Shown: one piece after another, positions 1 to 13,255 of the stretch
Layout: every line of letters starts with the position of its first letter
Numbering within the stretch: position 1 is the first letter of the stretch
Made by a program: the position numbers and the translations under genes
DNA from: Antennarius striatus
Lineage: Eukaryota > Chordata > Actinopteri > Lophiiformes > Antennariidae
NCBI RefSeq assembly: GCF_040054535.1
Contig: NC_090789.1
Span: 4,181,197 to 4,245,196 of the forward strand
Direction of reading: 5' to 3'
Length of the DNA stretch: 64,000 bases
The notes under the pieces: generated by a model
Databases searched by the model: none
What the model was told of the DNA's origin: nothing
Seen by the model: the letters and a program-made list of their open reading frames with translations, nothing else

Positions 1-267
1 TTTGATCGTTGATTGATGGAGTTCTGTGGGTTTAATAACCTGACAAATTAAAAGGATTTGTGTCATAACAGAGTTTTTCTGTGCAACTGCAGTGTTTGTA
101 ACTTGAATAAGTAACAAATTTACAGTTACTTAACGTTAAGGAGTAGTTACATTTGTTTTACATTACATTGAGTTACATATATCTACATTTATTAGTTACC
201 ATCTGGTCTTTTAATTATAGCCATCATGCTGGTATTGCCCTCGGTGAAAATGAGTTTAACACTCCTG
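1..267 (+). mobile_element. Right part of a hAT-like non-autonomous element, cut by the window edge
   Basis: From base 1 this stretch aligns by eye with 30534-30686, the right part of the complete element at 30285-30686. Shared blocks include TTGATTGATGGAG, the TTAGTTAC segment, and an end reading GAGTTTAACACTCCTG, against GAGTTTGACACCCCTG in the other copy. This copy carries roughly 110 extra bases in the middle, so the other copy is probably internally deleted. The left half lies outside the window. No coding capacity is visible. Confidence 0.75.
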
Positions 268-3200
268 CTCTGGACCCCTAAAGGAAAAGTCTTTCCTTTG
301 GCATGTCGTACTTGTCTTTAAAATGTGTTGTAAGGTGGCTTGTTGTGTTTTCATGGGATTTTAACCGCATGGGTCCGTGTTAATACAGCTGTGACTCGGG
401 GTGTCGTTCAAGCTTGTCTGATCTGAAGCTGGAATGTTTAGCGTTGGTTGTTTCTTGTGTAACAGGGTGCATTCTCAACCGTGTCCTAACAACCAATTAC
501 ACGACAAAACCACTAAACACTGGGCTCAACGTCGAGGCTACTGTTTGTTTTGTCTTCTGTTTGATTATTGAAAAAGTTCTTCTGGTATAATAGCACATCA
601 ATTACATTTTTTTTTTTCCCCCATTGAGCCAATGTCCCTCCGCAGATTTAGAGGATGAAAAGTAATCCTATGATGACGGGTGCAGGCCTCCGTAATGGTC
701 TGAGGTGAGGCTGCACTTCAATGGGGTTAAAGCCGAAATGTCATGTTGTTACCGTGCTCTTTAAGCTTCCTCTGGAGACATGGCCAGAAGGCTTCTGAGA
801 TTTAAAGAGTGAACAAGTAAGCCAGCAAATGAAAGGGCGTGTCAGAACATGCAGGAGTGTTGTTGTTGTTGGGTTTTTTTTCTATATGGATCTAACTAGG
901 ATCACATTTCAACAGTTCAGGAGCTTTTCTGCTAATAACGGTCATAGAGGAAGACCAGCATTCCTTAGGAAAGACACAAACATGAGATAAAGTTATCTGG
1001 GCTACAATGAGCCACACCTGAGGCGCTACCTTCATCTGTTTTTGTGAACCACACAACCAGCCTCAGGATGTGTAGTTTAGATTTCTTAAGCAGCAGCAGA
1101 ATGCTGGTCATTGTGATAACACTGATTCAATGCTGCACATCTAAAAGTTGGAAAAATAATTGATAATCCGTAAAGTATCCAGCCAGAATTTACATCCATG
1201 AAATGAAATCAAAATTCCTATACTTTACCCATTTTTAAATTCACCACAGGATCAAATTTGGACTACAAAGAGCAGAACTAGACTGATCCTTGAGCTCCAG
1301 GAAGAGTAGAGCACATGAAAGTGAAATAAAACGTTCAATTTCTCTGGCTGCCCTCTTAAGATAACCGAAATTTTTCAGCGGTTAAAACAGGAACATTTAG
1401 TCGATACACATTGATGGAGTGCAGTTACCCCACAGGACTGCACTACAGTTTGTTTCATGGTTGTTTACTCCATTAGTGGCTCACACATAAAAAACATAAT
1501 GGTCCAACACAAACGTGACCCAAACCAGCTGACGTTAGAAATAATTAGCCTTAACGTCTAACTGATGGATTACGTGACAGCTACACGCTAGTATCTCTAT
1601 CTCATTTATGGAGTCATGAGTGTACTATATATAAGCTCCGATGACATCTCAGTACATTATCGTGCTGATGACATTAAACCAATCTAATTTAAGCTCTCAG
1701 CTTTTGCCCCCGAGGGCACCTCTAACACACGAGCACACATGAACATGCATGAACTCGAGGCATTATCATGACATATAAAAATCTTGGAGAAGGATGCAAG
1801 AGTAGAAACCAGGTCAGATTGCCCAGATCCATTTCGGCCTCATTCTCCCGTCTGGACTTGCACAGTGTGACAAACCTCAGGAAACTCTAGCTTCCTCTGA
1901 GCCGACATGAAGCCCAACAAAGCCCCGGATCAGAGAGTCTAGTGAATATTGTACCACCCAATTGGAAGATGGAGGGAGATTTATTTGCACGATCTTACAG
2001 CTTAGTGGAGAGAACTGCATGGAAAAGATGTTTTAGAAATGAATTAGAAAATGTTGATGAACTAAAAAGTGATTCAACCTGAACTTTTTACGATTTTACA
2101 AAGACTATAAAGACTTTTTTTTTCCTTTTATTTTGGCCACCTCAAACTGGTAGGAGATTTAACTGACAGCTTTCTCTGAGAACCCACTATTTTCCAAACT
2201 TACCTTTGAGAATATTTGTCTTTACTATGCTATCAAAGGGGCAGCACATTGGCGCAATGGGTAGAATGTTACCATCAGTCATGGAGTGTCGCAGTCTGAC
2301 CAAGATAACTCAATCAATTCTTACTGCTGTCCGCGCTCAATTTATCCCAACACAAATATCACTCCTCCCAGAGCTGCCAAAGAGGTCCGTGCTGGAGGTT
2401 GGATGACGATCTATAACTGGCTCGATATACTTGGCCCATTATAGACACATGCACTGACTCATTCCTCCGCAAACTCGTACCCACACACATTTAGTTATCT
2501 TGCATCATCAGCATTCTCGCCTTGACGTTGCACCCATCCATACAGATGTCGTTTATGTAAACGCTGAAGCAACACAGTGGTGAACATGACAGCGCTTTAG
2601 TTTGTGCATCAGTGGCCGCTCCGTGTTGGGAATAATCCCACCTCAGGGAACCGACTGTTGTTGGAATATCACCACTTCGCATCTCGCGCCTCCTGTTTCT
2701 GACAGTTGTCTCCATTGACCTACTTTTGCCAAAAGACTCCAGCCACTATTATTTTCTGCAGTTCTTTCTGAAAGAAGACAGGAAAAACAGAAGAGAAGGC
2801 TGCAAGAAAAAAAAAAAAAACAGCCAGATGATGCACAAGTACAACAATTCCATGTACTGGCGTTGTTTGTGTGTCACTTACATCCACTGTTAACCTTTCC
2901 TTTATGTGTCCCATGTGGTTGCCATGACAATCTGTGCTAGTACAGGCAACACTTGCAATGATTGACACTTAGTTGTCTTGAGCAGCTCTCCTAACGCCAC
3001 ACACCATCCATGGCTCTTTATAGAGAGGCAACCTGGTGGACATTTGAAAGTCATGTTTTAGTCTTTATTGAGCTGTTGACTCTAATTTATTATTATCTTT
3101 ATGGACAGTAAATTATTATATTTAATCTGGACCAGTTAATTAAGTTTACGGTACTGTATATACAGTAGTTTATTACATTAGGAGATTGTAATGGTAGATG

Positions 3201-4323
3201 TTGGTGGCGATGGTGGCCGATGACCGGCCAAGAACTCTTTCAGTAGAGCTTGGTTTGTCACTCTTGCTGCAACTATCTTCTTGCATTAGGTTCGAACTTT
3301 GTTTGCTGCTTGGCTTCTTTTTCTAAGAGCAAGAGACGCCTTTTACTAAACCTCTAGTCATTTAATTCATTGCTGCTGTAGAAATTATATTAATGTAACT
3401 ATAAAATATATGATTGATTCCAATTAAAAAAATACAAAACTATGAGATCTATGAGTTGCCTTGAACTCCTTCTTGCCTACACCTATAGTACACAACCTGT
3501 AATTACAGACTACATGTGCTCTGCTACAGGTGAACACACGGTTAGTAATTCGTTCTGCTCAGTGGAGCCACACATAATTACTGACTCGGCACATATAGAA
3601 GCCTTAATGTGTCATTTTGGAAGCTGTGTCTTCAAAACTGCAATTTGCACACAGTAAAGTGTGTTTCTATGCGGTGCTGCTGGGAAAAGAAGCTACAGAT
3701 GAGACGACAGTGTCGGAACTTTACCTTGATTCATGTTCATTTACCACCTTTGAAGTCCATCGATGAGTCTTTACAGGGCGAGTAACCAGAGAAGAGGTAA
3801 CATTTTGGTCTGATACTTAAGCGACACACACTCTCACTCTGACACAGACACACACACACACAGTGTCAGCTGTGGCTGTACATCCCTTAGCCCTGACCTC
3901 TCCGGTCATGTGACCTCTCTGAGTCATCCTGGTTTAGTGGTCAGACGCTGCCGGACCGAGTCGGAGATGGTGAAAGGAGTAAAGAAAATAGTTCAGGATG
4001 AAACAGAGAAGGGCTGAGGGGACTGGAGGGCTAAGCTACCGGTGGAGGAGGTCGCCCATGGCGGCGACTAACAGAAGCTGTGGCGGGTGCAGGAGGAGAG
4101 GAGCTGCCCTGCTGGGAGGTCAGTGGGAGGCGGCTTTCAAGTATGAACGGGCTTATGGTCGAACGCACGAATGATCCACAGTTTACATTCACATCGAAGA
4201 GGTGGTCTGTGTGAGGGCTATGGGATCCATCACGTGTGGTCAGTCTATGTAATCAGATGTTCTACTTGTGTGTTGTTTTATATGTAATTGTGTATATGCT
4301 TGAGAGCTGCATAAAAATATAAC

Positions 4324-4325
<2 letters not shown>
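268..4325. other. No gene seen; AT-rich non-coding stretch
   Basis: Open frames here are short, lack splice-consistent partners and resemble no family I know. A weak tRNA-SINE-like fragment (a GGCGCAATGGGTAG block near 2250) may be present. A GC-richer patch around 3940-4140 has no convincing exon. This is either intergenic DNA or an upstream intron of ripor2 if the gene has a more distant promoter. Confidence 0.5.

Positions 4326-4416
<91 letters not shown>
4326..4416 (+). repeat. (TG)n microsatellite
   Basis: An uninterrupted dinucleotide run of about 91 bases. The open frames it creates on both strands are artefacts of the repeat. Confidence 0.97.
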
Positions 4417-4418
<2 letters not shown>

Positions 4419-4529
4419 CCTTCCATCAAGTGTGCTAGCTCTATAGTATATATAGCTGCTAGTCAGGGGCTGTTGATGACAGCCATAATTACAGGCTGAG
4501 CTGTTCAGCAGCTGAGAGTCCAAGAGGAG

Positions 4530-4531
<2 letters not shown>

Positions 4532-4584
<53 letters not shown>

Positions 4585-4613
4585 CGTGCGCACGCACGTG
4601 TGTGTGTGTGTGT
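4532..4613 (+). repeat. (GT)n microsatellite with an internal 18-bp palindrome
   Basis: A GT tract interrupted at 4581-4598 by CGTGCGTGCGCACGCACG, which is its own reverse complement. Alternating purine-pyrimidine sequence continues on both sides, so the tract favours Z-DNA or a cruciform. Confidence 0.95.
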
Positions 4614-5599
4614 ATTCCAGTGCTCCCTGAATGTCTTCTACTGAGTATTTGATCATAAAATAAAGGAATGTAGGAAGTTTGATGCAGAATGAGACTTTAA
4701 AATAGATCTGGGGGGGGGAGGGCAGATTTACATAGCTTCAACAAATTTTGCACACATAACAACTGATAAATAGTTTTTCCTTTAAATATTAGGATATTCT
4801 TTACTCTTATGTAGAAATTTCTCATGAAAGGTTTGAGTATAAAGTTTTAAAATTGTCTCCATAGTATATTTTGGAGACGCATCAATCTGTGGTACTACAA
4901 AAACCTGTCTTCCCCGAACCAATCAGCAGATCAATATTAGGTCCCTTCATTCACTAAGCAGCACCTGTGTCACACCATGTAGCTGCTGCGGATGCTGGTG
5001 TTTCTCTTTTTCATGCTTTCTCTCCATGTAATTCAATTTGCTTGTCGTTTTCTCCCCAGAGGGAATCGCAGTAAACCCACTCAAGGTGAACAGATTAAAA
5101 AGAAAAAATTTGGAGAAAGCCCCTGGCACAGCTACAGATGATCACACCGTCTTTTTTTAATAAAAAAAAATTCTTATAGCTTTCAGAGCTTTCCAACACA
5201 TTAACAAGGACAAATAAAACTTATTTCATGTTTTGGTAAAAACAGATTAAGGCAGTTTAGCAGCTCTGCAGAAGTTTATCCTCCATGTGGAGACGAAACG
5301 TCTAAATTTAAACCCATTTGGCTGAAAAGGTTATCAGGTCGCTCTCCTAAAAATTACTATGCAGCTTTCCAGAAGACAGAGATGAAGAGAAATATTGGAG
5401 ATATTTCATGAGGTGAACCAAGATCGAGATTTTTTTTTTTGTTTCGTTAAATCTTTAAATAAATGTAAAGAAATAAATATCAAATTTGTATGATGCTGAC
5501 AGAACCAACGCCAGAGGTTATTTTATTATGATATTAAATAAAGACAAGGAGGGGGGATGGAGCACAGGCTACGTTTGATTCATGCGTCTGTTCCCACAC

Positions 5600-5606
<7 letters not shown>

Positions 5607-5693
<87 letters not shown>
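5607..5693 (+). repeat. (CA)n microsatellite
   Basis: About 87 bases of CA, preceded by CATACATA variants, ending directly upstream of the GC-rich putative ripor2 promoter. Confidence 0.97.
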
Positions 5694-5695
<2 letters not shown>

Positions 5696-5699
5696 CTCC

Positions 5700-5800
5700 A
5701 ACAACCGGCCCCGCCCTCCTTGTGACATCCTCGGCTCGTCATTGGCTGGCCGTTGTTCAGGAGGGGCGCTGCAAACACAAACTGGAATGTGTGTGAGGGG
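5700..5800 (+). promoter_or_regulatory. Putative ripor2 promoter (GC box and inverted CCAAT box)
   Basis: After the CA array the sequence becomes GC-rich. It holds a CCCCGCCCTCC GC box near 5708 and an ATTGGCTGG inverted CCAAT box near 5740. A leader-like stretch ending in a perfect donor (GAG|GTGAGT at 6086/6087) follows within 350 bases. No TATA box is visible. The link to ripor2 is inferred from strand and from being the nearest downstream gene; a different or additional promoter is possible. Confidence 0.45.
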
Positions 5801-6086
5801 GGGTTTCAGTGTTTGCTCTGGACGGCCGCAGCACCGAATCCTCAAGGACCCGCATGTAGAAGACCCATCGCTCGTTGGAGCGGCTGTTTTTTTTGTTTTT
5901 TAAATTCGGAGTTTATTTTTTATGTTTGTTTTTATTTACATCCACTTTTTTTTTTTTTTTTTTTGTTTGCAGTAAACGTTCTGAATTTAAGGGAGAAACG
6001 AGCGTTTCTTTCCTTTTACGCATGGATGGAGACGCGCAGGTAGGCGGGCAGCGAACCCTCTGAGGAGATAAAAGTTTTTTGTAGAG
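5800..6086 (+). other. Candidate 5' leader exon of ripor2 with two possible donors
   Basis: The stretch after the GC and CCAAT boxes ends with two usable 5' splice sites: CAG|GTAGGC at 6039/6040 and GAG|GTGAGT at 6086/6087. An ATG at 6022 opens a frame. With the first donor that frame can run on through the candidate exon 9471-9507 into the exon starting at 18659, in frame with the ripor2 ATG at 18685. With the second donor it closes after 13 codons at a TGA (6061-6063) and becomes a short upstream ORF. The transcription start near 5800 is a guess. Confidence 0.4.
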
Positions 6087-9000
6087 GTGAGTTTAAAGCA
6101 TCGATGGCTGCAGATTAAATCACGATCAAAGCGGTTAATCACGTGGTCATGTGAGGTGAACTCATTCAGAAAAAAAACAAAAAAAAAAACCCCAACAACC
6201 TGCCCTCCGGAAGAGGGGAAAGCTGGTTCTCCGGGGCAGTGGGTTAGTGGATCACAGCGACGCGTCATCTGAGTAAGGATGAAGGTCATTATTTGATAAA
6301 TTATCATTATTTATCCCCTCAAACCTCCCAGTAAGTCACATGATCATTTTAAGGGTGTGCTTTTCACGTGATTATGCCTTTTAAAAAAAAAATTATTATT
6401 CTCATCTGAAAATGCAGGTTTAATAATAGTTTGAATGTCCCGTGTAGGTAAAAAGGGAAAAAAAGAGCATTGATCGCAGATAGTTGGAGTATTTATTTAT
6501 TTATGTATTTTCTTGCATGATCCTTCCTTTCGGACAGATGATGTGTTGTGTGATATATGTTCCCTTTGTGTGTTCTTGGAGACACAACATGGAATTTAAT
6601 TCCGCTTTTTGATGCAGAGGCTGTTTTTTTTGTGGAGCTTGTGCCTCCATATCCATGCATGTTTTTTGTAAATCAACTAAAAGCCCCTGCAGATCTGTTG
6701 AAGATGGAGGTCAAAGGGCATCAGACTATGAGGTCATCTGGTTCTCCTGATACCACCCACATGCAGCAGATAAACACGGCTGTACGACTGGAGAAACGAG
6801 CAGCCTTGACCCTCATGTCAGGAGATATCACTAGTTTTCTATGTGCCAGATGGTCCGCTCTCTGTCTCATGCTCATCTGGGTTTTTAAAAACCTGGAGTC
6901 GTACCTGGCGACGAGCATCACTGCCTTGATATTTTTTTTAAATCATTTTAAATGCAGCTAACTGAGCTGTTATTTCATTCCAGTGCACTGGCAAAATAGA
7001 TAAATAAATAACAGGGAGATTTTGCATCCAAATAATTTAGCTTTTTTTCCTGTTTCGCTGCTCCCGTTGTTCCTGCTGCTGGAAATAATTTAAAAAAAAA
7101 TCCTTTTCCAGAATGCCCTTTCAGTGCAGAGCCAGTCTGGCTTTGATATGGTTAAATGGAAGTGCTTTACTGCCCTGCCAGCCCGTTCGGGCCCTGGTTA
7201 AGCTGTTTGAAAGAGGCTGGAGTCGAGGCGCGGAATGTTTGTGCCAAACCCAGTCAAGGCTGCAGGGATGCAAGACCAGCATCTGCTCCCAGCCTCTCCT
7301 CCACCGTCAGTCGGCTTTTCATTCCCTGCATCTGCACCCTCCTTCCAGACGTCTTTTTCTTCTCCCTCTTTCTTTCATCGCTCCTATGTTATTCACTTTC
7401 TGTGGTGCAAACACACACACACACACACACATGCGTTCATTTACTTTCTATCTGAAGCATCATTAGAGGAATTATGGCTGTGTGGTTTGGAGGAAGTACA
7501 GATGGTGTTGTTTTGTTGGGTTTCCCCCCGAAACTAACATAAAATTGTTAAGTCATTATGAAACCAACAGGATTTTCAGGAAACGTGGGCTTCACCTAAA
7601 AAGTAATGTTTGCAGGGCTGCAAGAAAAACCCCCATAAATCTGAGCCTTTGGGTTGAGTGAGAGTTTTGTGTCAGATGTAATGAATGATAAGATGATGAA
7701 TGATATAAGCTTTAAAAACAAGCTTTGAATTCCTAGTCTTTATTGTTTTATTGGTTTCCTGTAATAATCATAATAATGTGACCCAATCCACTTTGAGCAC
7801 GTTGCACGTTTCTTTAAGGGTTTGCATGTTCTCTTCGGGTTCTCTGTGATGTAGATGATGGGATGATGTCCCAAAAAAAAACCCCTACCAAACCCCAAAA
7901 CGTCTTCAGATCCAGAGTTTAATGGTGCAAACAGAGAATTTATGTAAACTTAATACGACATCTATAATTAAGTTGAGTGTTTTTCCCATCCATCATCATC
8001 GCTCTCTGAACACTTGACCTTTCCCTTTCCTTCAGAACACCCACTTGCACTTCTTGGGAATGTTGCCCGCCTGTGTGGGTGTGTGTCAGCGGTTGTGTTC
8101 ACGTTGCTGGCGCATACATACGTCTTTCCATCTGTGTGTCCATATGTGTGGTTTCTCTTTGGTGGTGGGAAATGGGGGTGGGGGGGGACGGGAACCGAAG
8201 ACCTTGCATTCTTACCGGAGGAGTGCCTTCTTGAAGGTTTTCACAGCTGATAGCTATTTCATAAGGCGTGTGTGCGTGTTGCAGAAAGCTGGGAGGAGGG
8301 AATGATTTCGCTCTGGATGCGCAGCGTGATTTAAACGATAAAGACTGTTTAAATAATGAATTAACATCTCCATGATCCTCACTTCCAAATTTAGCTGGCT
8401 GCCACCGCTTTGATGTAAATCGTAGCTGTCAAGAAGTCGACTTGAGTTCAGGTTGTTTGATGAAACTTTAATGTTTTGCTCGCGCAGGAATTGGGTCATT
8501 GTGTTCTGTCGTTCTGATGACTTGTGTCTTTGTCACATTGCTTGAAAACTGGTTTTATTATAGAAGCGTTCTCTCACCTCGCGTTTGGAGGTGTTCTTTT
8601 TGGAAACAGCGACTTATCACACGGGGTGTGAACGGTGACAAACTTTTGTTTAAACTGCGGTTTAGTGACAATGGGGTCTGATAAGGAGGCCGTCCTGTCT
8701 CCCCAGAGGTTATCTGGTGTCAAGAGTTTGGCCTGGCTCTGCTCACCTGTCCCGACACGTCCTGTCCCCACAATCACCGCTTCCTCACGGGTGGGGTGTG
8801 GGGGTTATTGGCATTAGAAGTGCATGGTTTTTAAGACGGTGGGATGCTGTTGTTGGGCTGAGGTTAAGTGGTATGTGGAGGGAGGGGCAGAGACAGGGAG
8901 GGACGGACGGCTGGACTGGGACGGTGGAGACCACTTGCCAGGAGGAATGAGGAGTGGCGAGTGGGAGGTGATGTCTGTGGGGAACGGTGGAGGAGATGGA

Positions 9001-9104
9001 GAACTTAAGAGAATCTAATGGATATTTTACTGCTTAATTAGCATTTGTCTATTTGGTTTCAATAAAAATCCCCCCAGAAGGACTTAAAACCTTGTAGAAC
9101 TAGA

Positions 9105-9152
9105 TAAATATATAGATAAATATATACTTTATTAATCCCGGAGGAAATTGTG
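9105..9152 (+). repeat. Teleost interspersed repeat fragment (ACTTTATTAATCCC type)
   Basis: The block ATATACTTTATTAATCCCGGAGGAAATT matches, in short pieces, a very common fish repeat in which TTTATT-ATCCC is followed by GGAAATT. Related fragments are at 55661-55697 and 62958-62984. The parent element is not identifiable from so short a piece. Confidence 0.5.
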
Positions 9153-9470
9153 AGAAAATACTTCATGGATGGAATTGAAATATTTAAATCTGTTAAAAGT
9201 ATTGGATCCATTAATGTTTATTCACGTTCTTTAACTTTTTTTCCTTGAACCCTGAATTTCTCTTAGAATTTGGATTGGAGTTTTATTTCATTGTAAAGGA
9301 TTGTTAGTGCTTGGAAGAGGTTATAAAAGTAAACACAACTCTGGTTAAATTCACATTCCCCGTTCCGTGTTATATAACTTATTTATAGATTATCTTTTTT
9401 TGAAACTATAATAATCTTGTCGTGACTCATCTTTCCCACCCATCTCCTTCCATCAAACTCCCTCCCACAG

Positions 9471-9507
9471 CCCGTCGGAGAAGCACTTCCAGGGGAGGCA
9501 GCGGAAG
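9471..9507 (+). other. Candidate 37-nt micro-exon of ripor2
   Basis: A pyrimidine-rich tract ending CCTCCCACAG (acceptor at 9470) is followed by 37 bases and a good donor, GAAG|GTGAGA. All three frames were considered. One is open and joins in phase with the upstream ATG at 6022 (donor 6039) and with the exon starting at 18659. It could equally be an untranslated exon or a chance pairing of splice-like signals. Confidence 0.35.
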
Positions 9508-9778
9508 GTGAGACAGGAAGGACGACTGCTTCCATGGGTGGGAGGGGCTCTTATTTTATGACTTTAAAAAAACAAAAAGACTTAAAAATAAAAATTGAGG
9601 TGAAAATGTTCACTTCACTAACAAACTAACAGATGAGAAACGTGGTGCCGCGTCCAGACATGAGTTTAAATGTGTGTGTTTGTTCTGCGCTGAACGCTCG
9701 TGTAAAAGGCAGCGATGCATAAGAAATGATTAGCAGAACAGTTATGAGCTCATAATGGACTAATGAGTGAGCAGCTTT

Positions 9779-9780
<2 letters not shown>

Positions 9781-9820
<40 letters not shown>
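9781..9820 (+). repeat. (GT)20 microsatellite
   Basis: A perfect 40-base run in the ripor2 5' intron. Confidence 0.97.
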
Positions 9821-9821
<1 letters not shown>

Positions 9822-9994
9822 CACATAAATGGCTGCTGTCTTACCCTTGGGTTTACTGTCATCTTCATTTTCCCATCACTTCCCCTCCTTCCATTCCTTC
9901 ATCCTTTAGTCCTTTCTACCCCCCCTTTCTACACATGCACTCTGTGGCATGCTGCAGACGTTATGAATGTGCAAATCATGACATCTGACATACT

Positions 9995-9995
<1 letters not shown>

Positions 9996-10027
<32 letters not shown>
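9996..10027 (+). repeat. (CA)16 microsatellite
   Basis: About 32 bases of CA, complementary to the GT run 180 bases upstream. Confidence 0.95.
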
Positions 10028-10029
<2 letters not shown>

Positions 10030-12587
10030 CTGGCCGGAGCAGCTGGGAGCTGCGATTGCTGTAAGCGTTTTAGGGTCTAAAGCTGATAATCTGTCTGTTT
10101 TGGGATTTGATGTTCTCCCTCTGCAGGAGCCAACAGCTGGAAGAGACCCCATTGGTTCACGTCTGCATGTTTCAGTGTGTTTTTATGTCTTGTTTGTTTC
10201 TTTGTTTTCACGAGAGCGACATTTCATTTTGCCGTGTGTTACTTGCAGTTGTGACGGTGTTCTTCATCGTCGGTACATGTCTTGTCAGAATTGGGAGGGT
10301 TCTGTCGGAATCCATCAACCATCCCCAGCCTCCCATCTCTGCTTGTTTGCTTGTTAACGTCGCCGCCTCTCACTGTTCTTTCTCGCTGTTTGTGCAGATT
10401 TTGCCCAGAATAGCGAGTGCTGAGTTGCAGCGCTGTGATCACGTCGTCCCAGACACTTTTTGCAACTTTTTTGGGAACTTTTGTCATTGGTTTATTCCAT
10501 CTCAAAGCATCTGTGGGTTGCAAATGTTCCCATTACCTGGCTGCCTTTTTAGACTGGGTGTGACGTACACCCCTGTGATGACAGATGAATTGAGGAGGAT
10601 GGAAAGTGGAGGAGATACGACTCTATTTCATCCACCAGGAGTCGATACCAGGATAGCCGACGGTCTTTGAACTGTCCGTCTCCTCACGCAACGAGATACG
10701 CCCTCAAAGGGTGCAGCCGGCTGTGGGGTGATCTTATCATTATAGATATAAATATATATTCACACATCCATTAATCTGGTTTGACTTAAGCTGATTCAGT
10801 TTTTTTTTTTTTAATTTAAATCAAGTCTCAGACTCAAATTAAATCAATCCACTGCTGTTTTTTAGGACGTTTATTACAAACGTTTGTGAATGTTGGATGC
10901 TTTTCTTAGATCTTGGAACATTCATGACAATTATAGTTATTTCCAGCCTGATAATTGGAGCAGCAGGAAGGCCTCGGCTCACCATCCATCTCTGCAATCA
11001 GAAGGGAATATTTTATTTGATTACGTCCATTTTTCTGTCTCCCTGAGACCTTTCTCTTCTCTCAGATCTTCTGTCTGTACTGACATTTGCTTTTCTAGTT
11101 GTTTAACATTGTGGTGATTGGTAGGGGGACAGAAATCCACTGTGGCTTTACTGTATAAATATCACCCACGCTGTTTGATGCACTGTTGGAGTGGGGAGTG
11201 TGCATTAGAGGCATAATCTATCCCACCAAAATAAATGTAGGTTCGGTTTTTTTGAAGAAACTTAATCATTAGCTCAATTTTTTTTGTACTTTTTTGTATG
11301 CCATTTAAATATTTGGAATATTTTAGAAGTAAGTCTTTACATCTTTAAGTGTTTCTAGTTATATCTTCATGCAACTGTGTCCTGAAGGCCAGGAATACAT
11401 CTAAAAGTCATGACACCTCCCAATGATGATTGTCACCGATAGCTGACCGATTTCCCACGGCCGGCTAATTCACACGTAGCTGCACGACTCTCTGGGCTTG
11501 TATTATCACAGTAGCAACTATCAGTGAAAAGAATGTTTTCTCTTGCTGCTAAAAATAACAATTGGGGCTGAAATAACTGGCAAAATCCCATTTGTATGGC
11601 TACTGCATTCCAGCACCGCAGCATAGGTGGTCACATTCCATCGTAGCCGCACATAATAGAGAAATCAAAGAGGGAGAGCGAGTGGAAACCCGATTCTCAT
11701 GCCGGCACTAATGCAAAGGGGATTCTGGGAGTGTTGGAGCAACATGCATGCATGGAACAACAGGAAGAGGGAGGAGAAGCTGAGAAGTCCCCCCCCCCCC
11801 TCCTCCGGAGCCAAAATTTAGTTTTATTCAATCGGTTTTATTCAAATGTAAACTGAATTTTCATCAGCTGAAGAAATAAATTACTTTTATCCTCCCGACT
11901 GATTGGATACTCAATACTCGATACTTTCTTGTGTTCTATCATTCATAATCCGCTCAAACCAGTATCGGTGCTGAACATTCTGGCTTCTCGATGTCATCAA
12001 GTCAGCTTTTGATTTAATCCTCCCTCAGCTGCATTTTTCCTTGTCTAATGATGCATTAAATGTCATGCATAATACTTAGTCCATTTATCTGGATTGTGCA
12101 TTTATCGACATAGCTTACAATCCTCACGGATCACACACAGCATGTTGTGATGCCCGAGTGTCGCTTCAATCCAGACATTTCTCCTTTAATCTGCTCATCT
12201 GGGTTTTTTAAATGTCGCTCCGTATCCTGGATTTTATTTCTCATGATCATGCCGATGACCCACAATTTAAAATGCGAATGTTATGTAGAAAACGTCCACA
12301 TATACATCCTGGCTATGTTCCTCAAGGGTGGAGAGAAACATACTTTGATGGTTGTTGAACGCGATGAGGCAGAAGAAAAAAAATGTAGAGAATAATAATT
12401 ACCTGTGGTGCCTGAAAGGAGGGAAACGGGATCAGTCGTCTGAAAACCATTTGAGAATCAGGGCTCAGATTTCATGTTTGCGTGTGTGTGTGTGTGTGTG
12501 TGTATTTCTGTAGCTTGTTGGCTACATTTCTGGCGTGTCTCAACTTTCACGTGACGGAGCAGGAGCTGGCCTCCTTTTCACATGCAT

Positions 12588-12588
<1 letters not shown>

Positions 12589-12663
<75 letters not shown>

Positions 12664-12683
12664 CCACACACACACACGCACAC
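12589..12683 (+). repeat. (CA)n microsatellite, slightly interrupted
   Basis: About 95 bases of CA with interruptions near 12663 and 12678. A short GT run (12482-12503) lies 86 bases upstream. Confidence 0.95.
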
Positions 12684-13156
12684 AGGCTGTTTAGTTGGCT
12701 CTCACAACAGTCATGTCGCCTTAGCGACTACATCAGATGACTGAAGTGACCATCAGATGATTTTGGTTGTTTTTATTTATAGTCTAGAGATTCTGGACCC
12801 GTTTAAACATCATCTGATGGGACATGTTTTGTGTTTTAGTGAGAAATTTACTGCTGGAGGACGTTTGGGGATCAAAACAGTCTCACTTGTTTCAGGATTT
12901 CACGATTTATTTCTGGTCCTGATCGACAGACTGAAGCATAAATGAATAAAAATAGTCCAGAATGAGATTAGAAGAATCCACAGTCATGTCTGTACAGTAG
13001 GTGCAGACAGCTTAGCTTCACTCAAGTAAAGAGAGCGGTAGCCTTTAAAATGACATTACTATTGATTTTTTTTTTAATATATTGAAACTTTGCCAAGAAA
13101 GTAAATATGTCAGACAGTTCCTGTATTGATTTTTGAATCAACAAACCTTTTCTCGG

Positions 13157-13223
13157 GGTAAAAAAAAAAAAAAAAAAGAAGCCCATCCTGGAATCCAACA
13201 GTGTGCTGTTGTCTTTGCTGGTT

Positions 13224-13249
<26 letters not shown>
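13157..13249. repeat. Homopolymer pair: A-tract then T-tract
   Basis: An A run near 13160-13177 and a T run of about 28 bases near 13222-13249 face each other across some 45 bases, so the transcript could form an A:U stem. Confidence 0.7.

Positions 13250-13255
<6 letters not shown>

Noticed and set aside
3940-4140. GC-richer patch with a 16-codon ORF, considered as an alternative ripor2 first exon
   Set aside because: No adequate donor continues the frame and no promoter motif cluster was seen, unlike 5700-6086.
6557-6961. 134-codon plus-strand frame downstream of the putative ripor2 leader
   Set aside because: Ends in homopolymer-derived residues, has an overlapping minus-strand frame and no recognisable domain.
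10107-10670. 187-codon plus-strand open frame in the ripor2 5' intron
   Set aside because: The longest non-repeat frame in the first 18 kb, but it has no family resemblance, no splice-consistent partners and no promoter; long chance frames are expected in GC-moderate introns.
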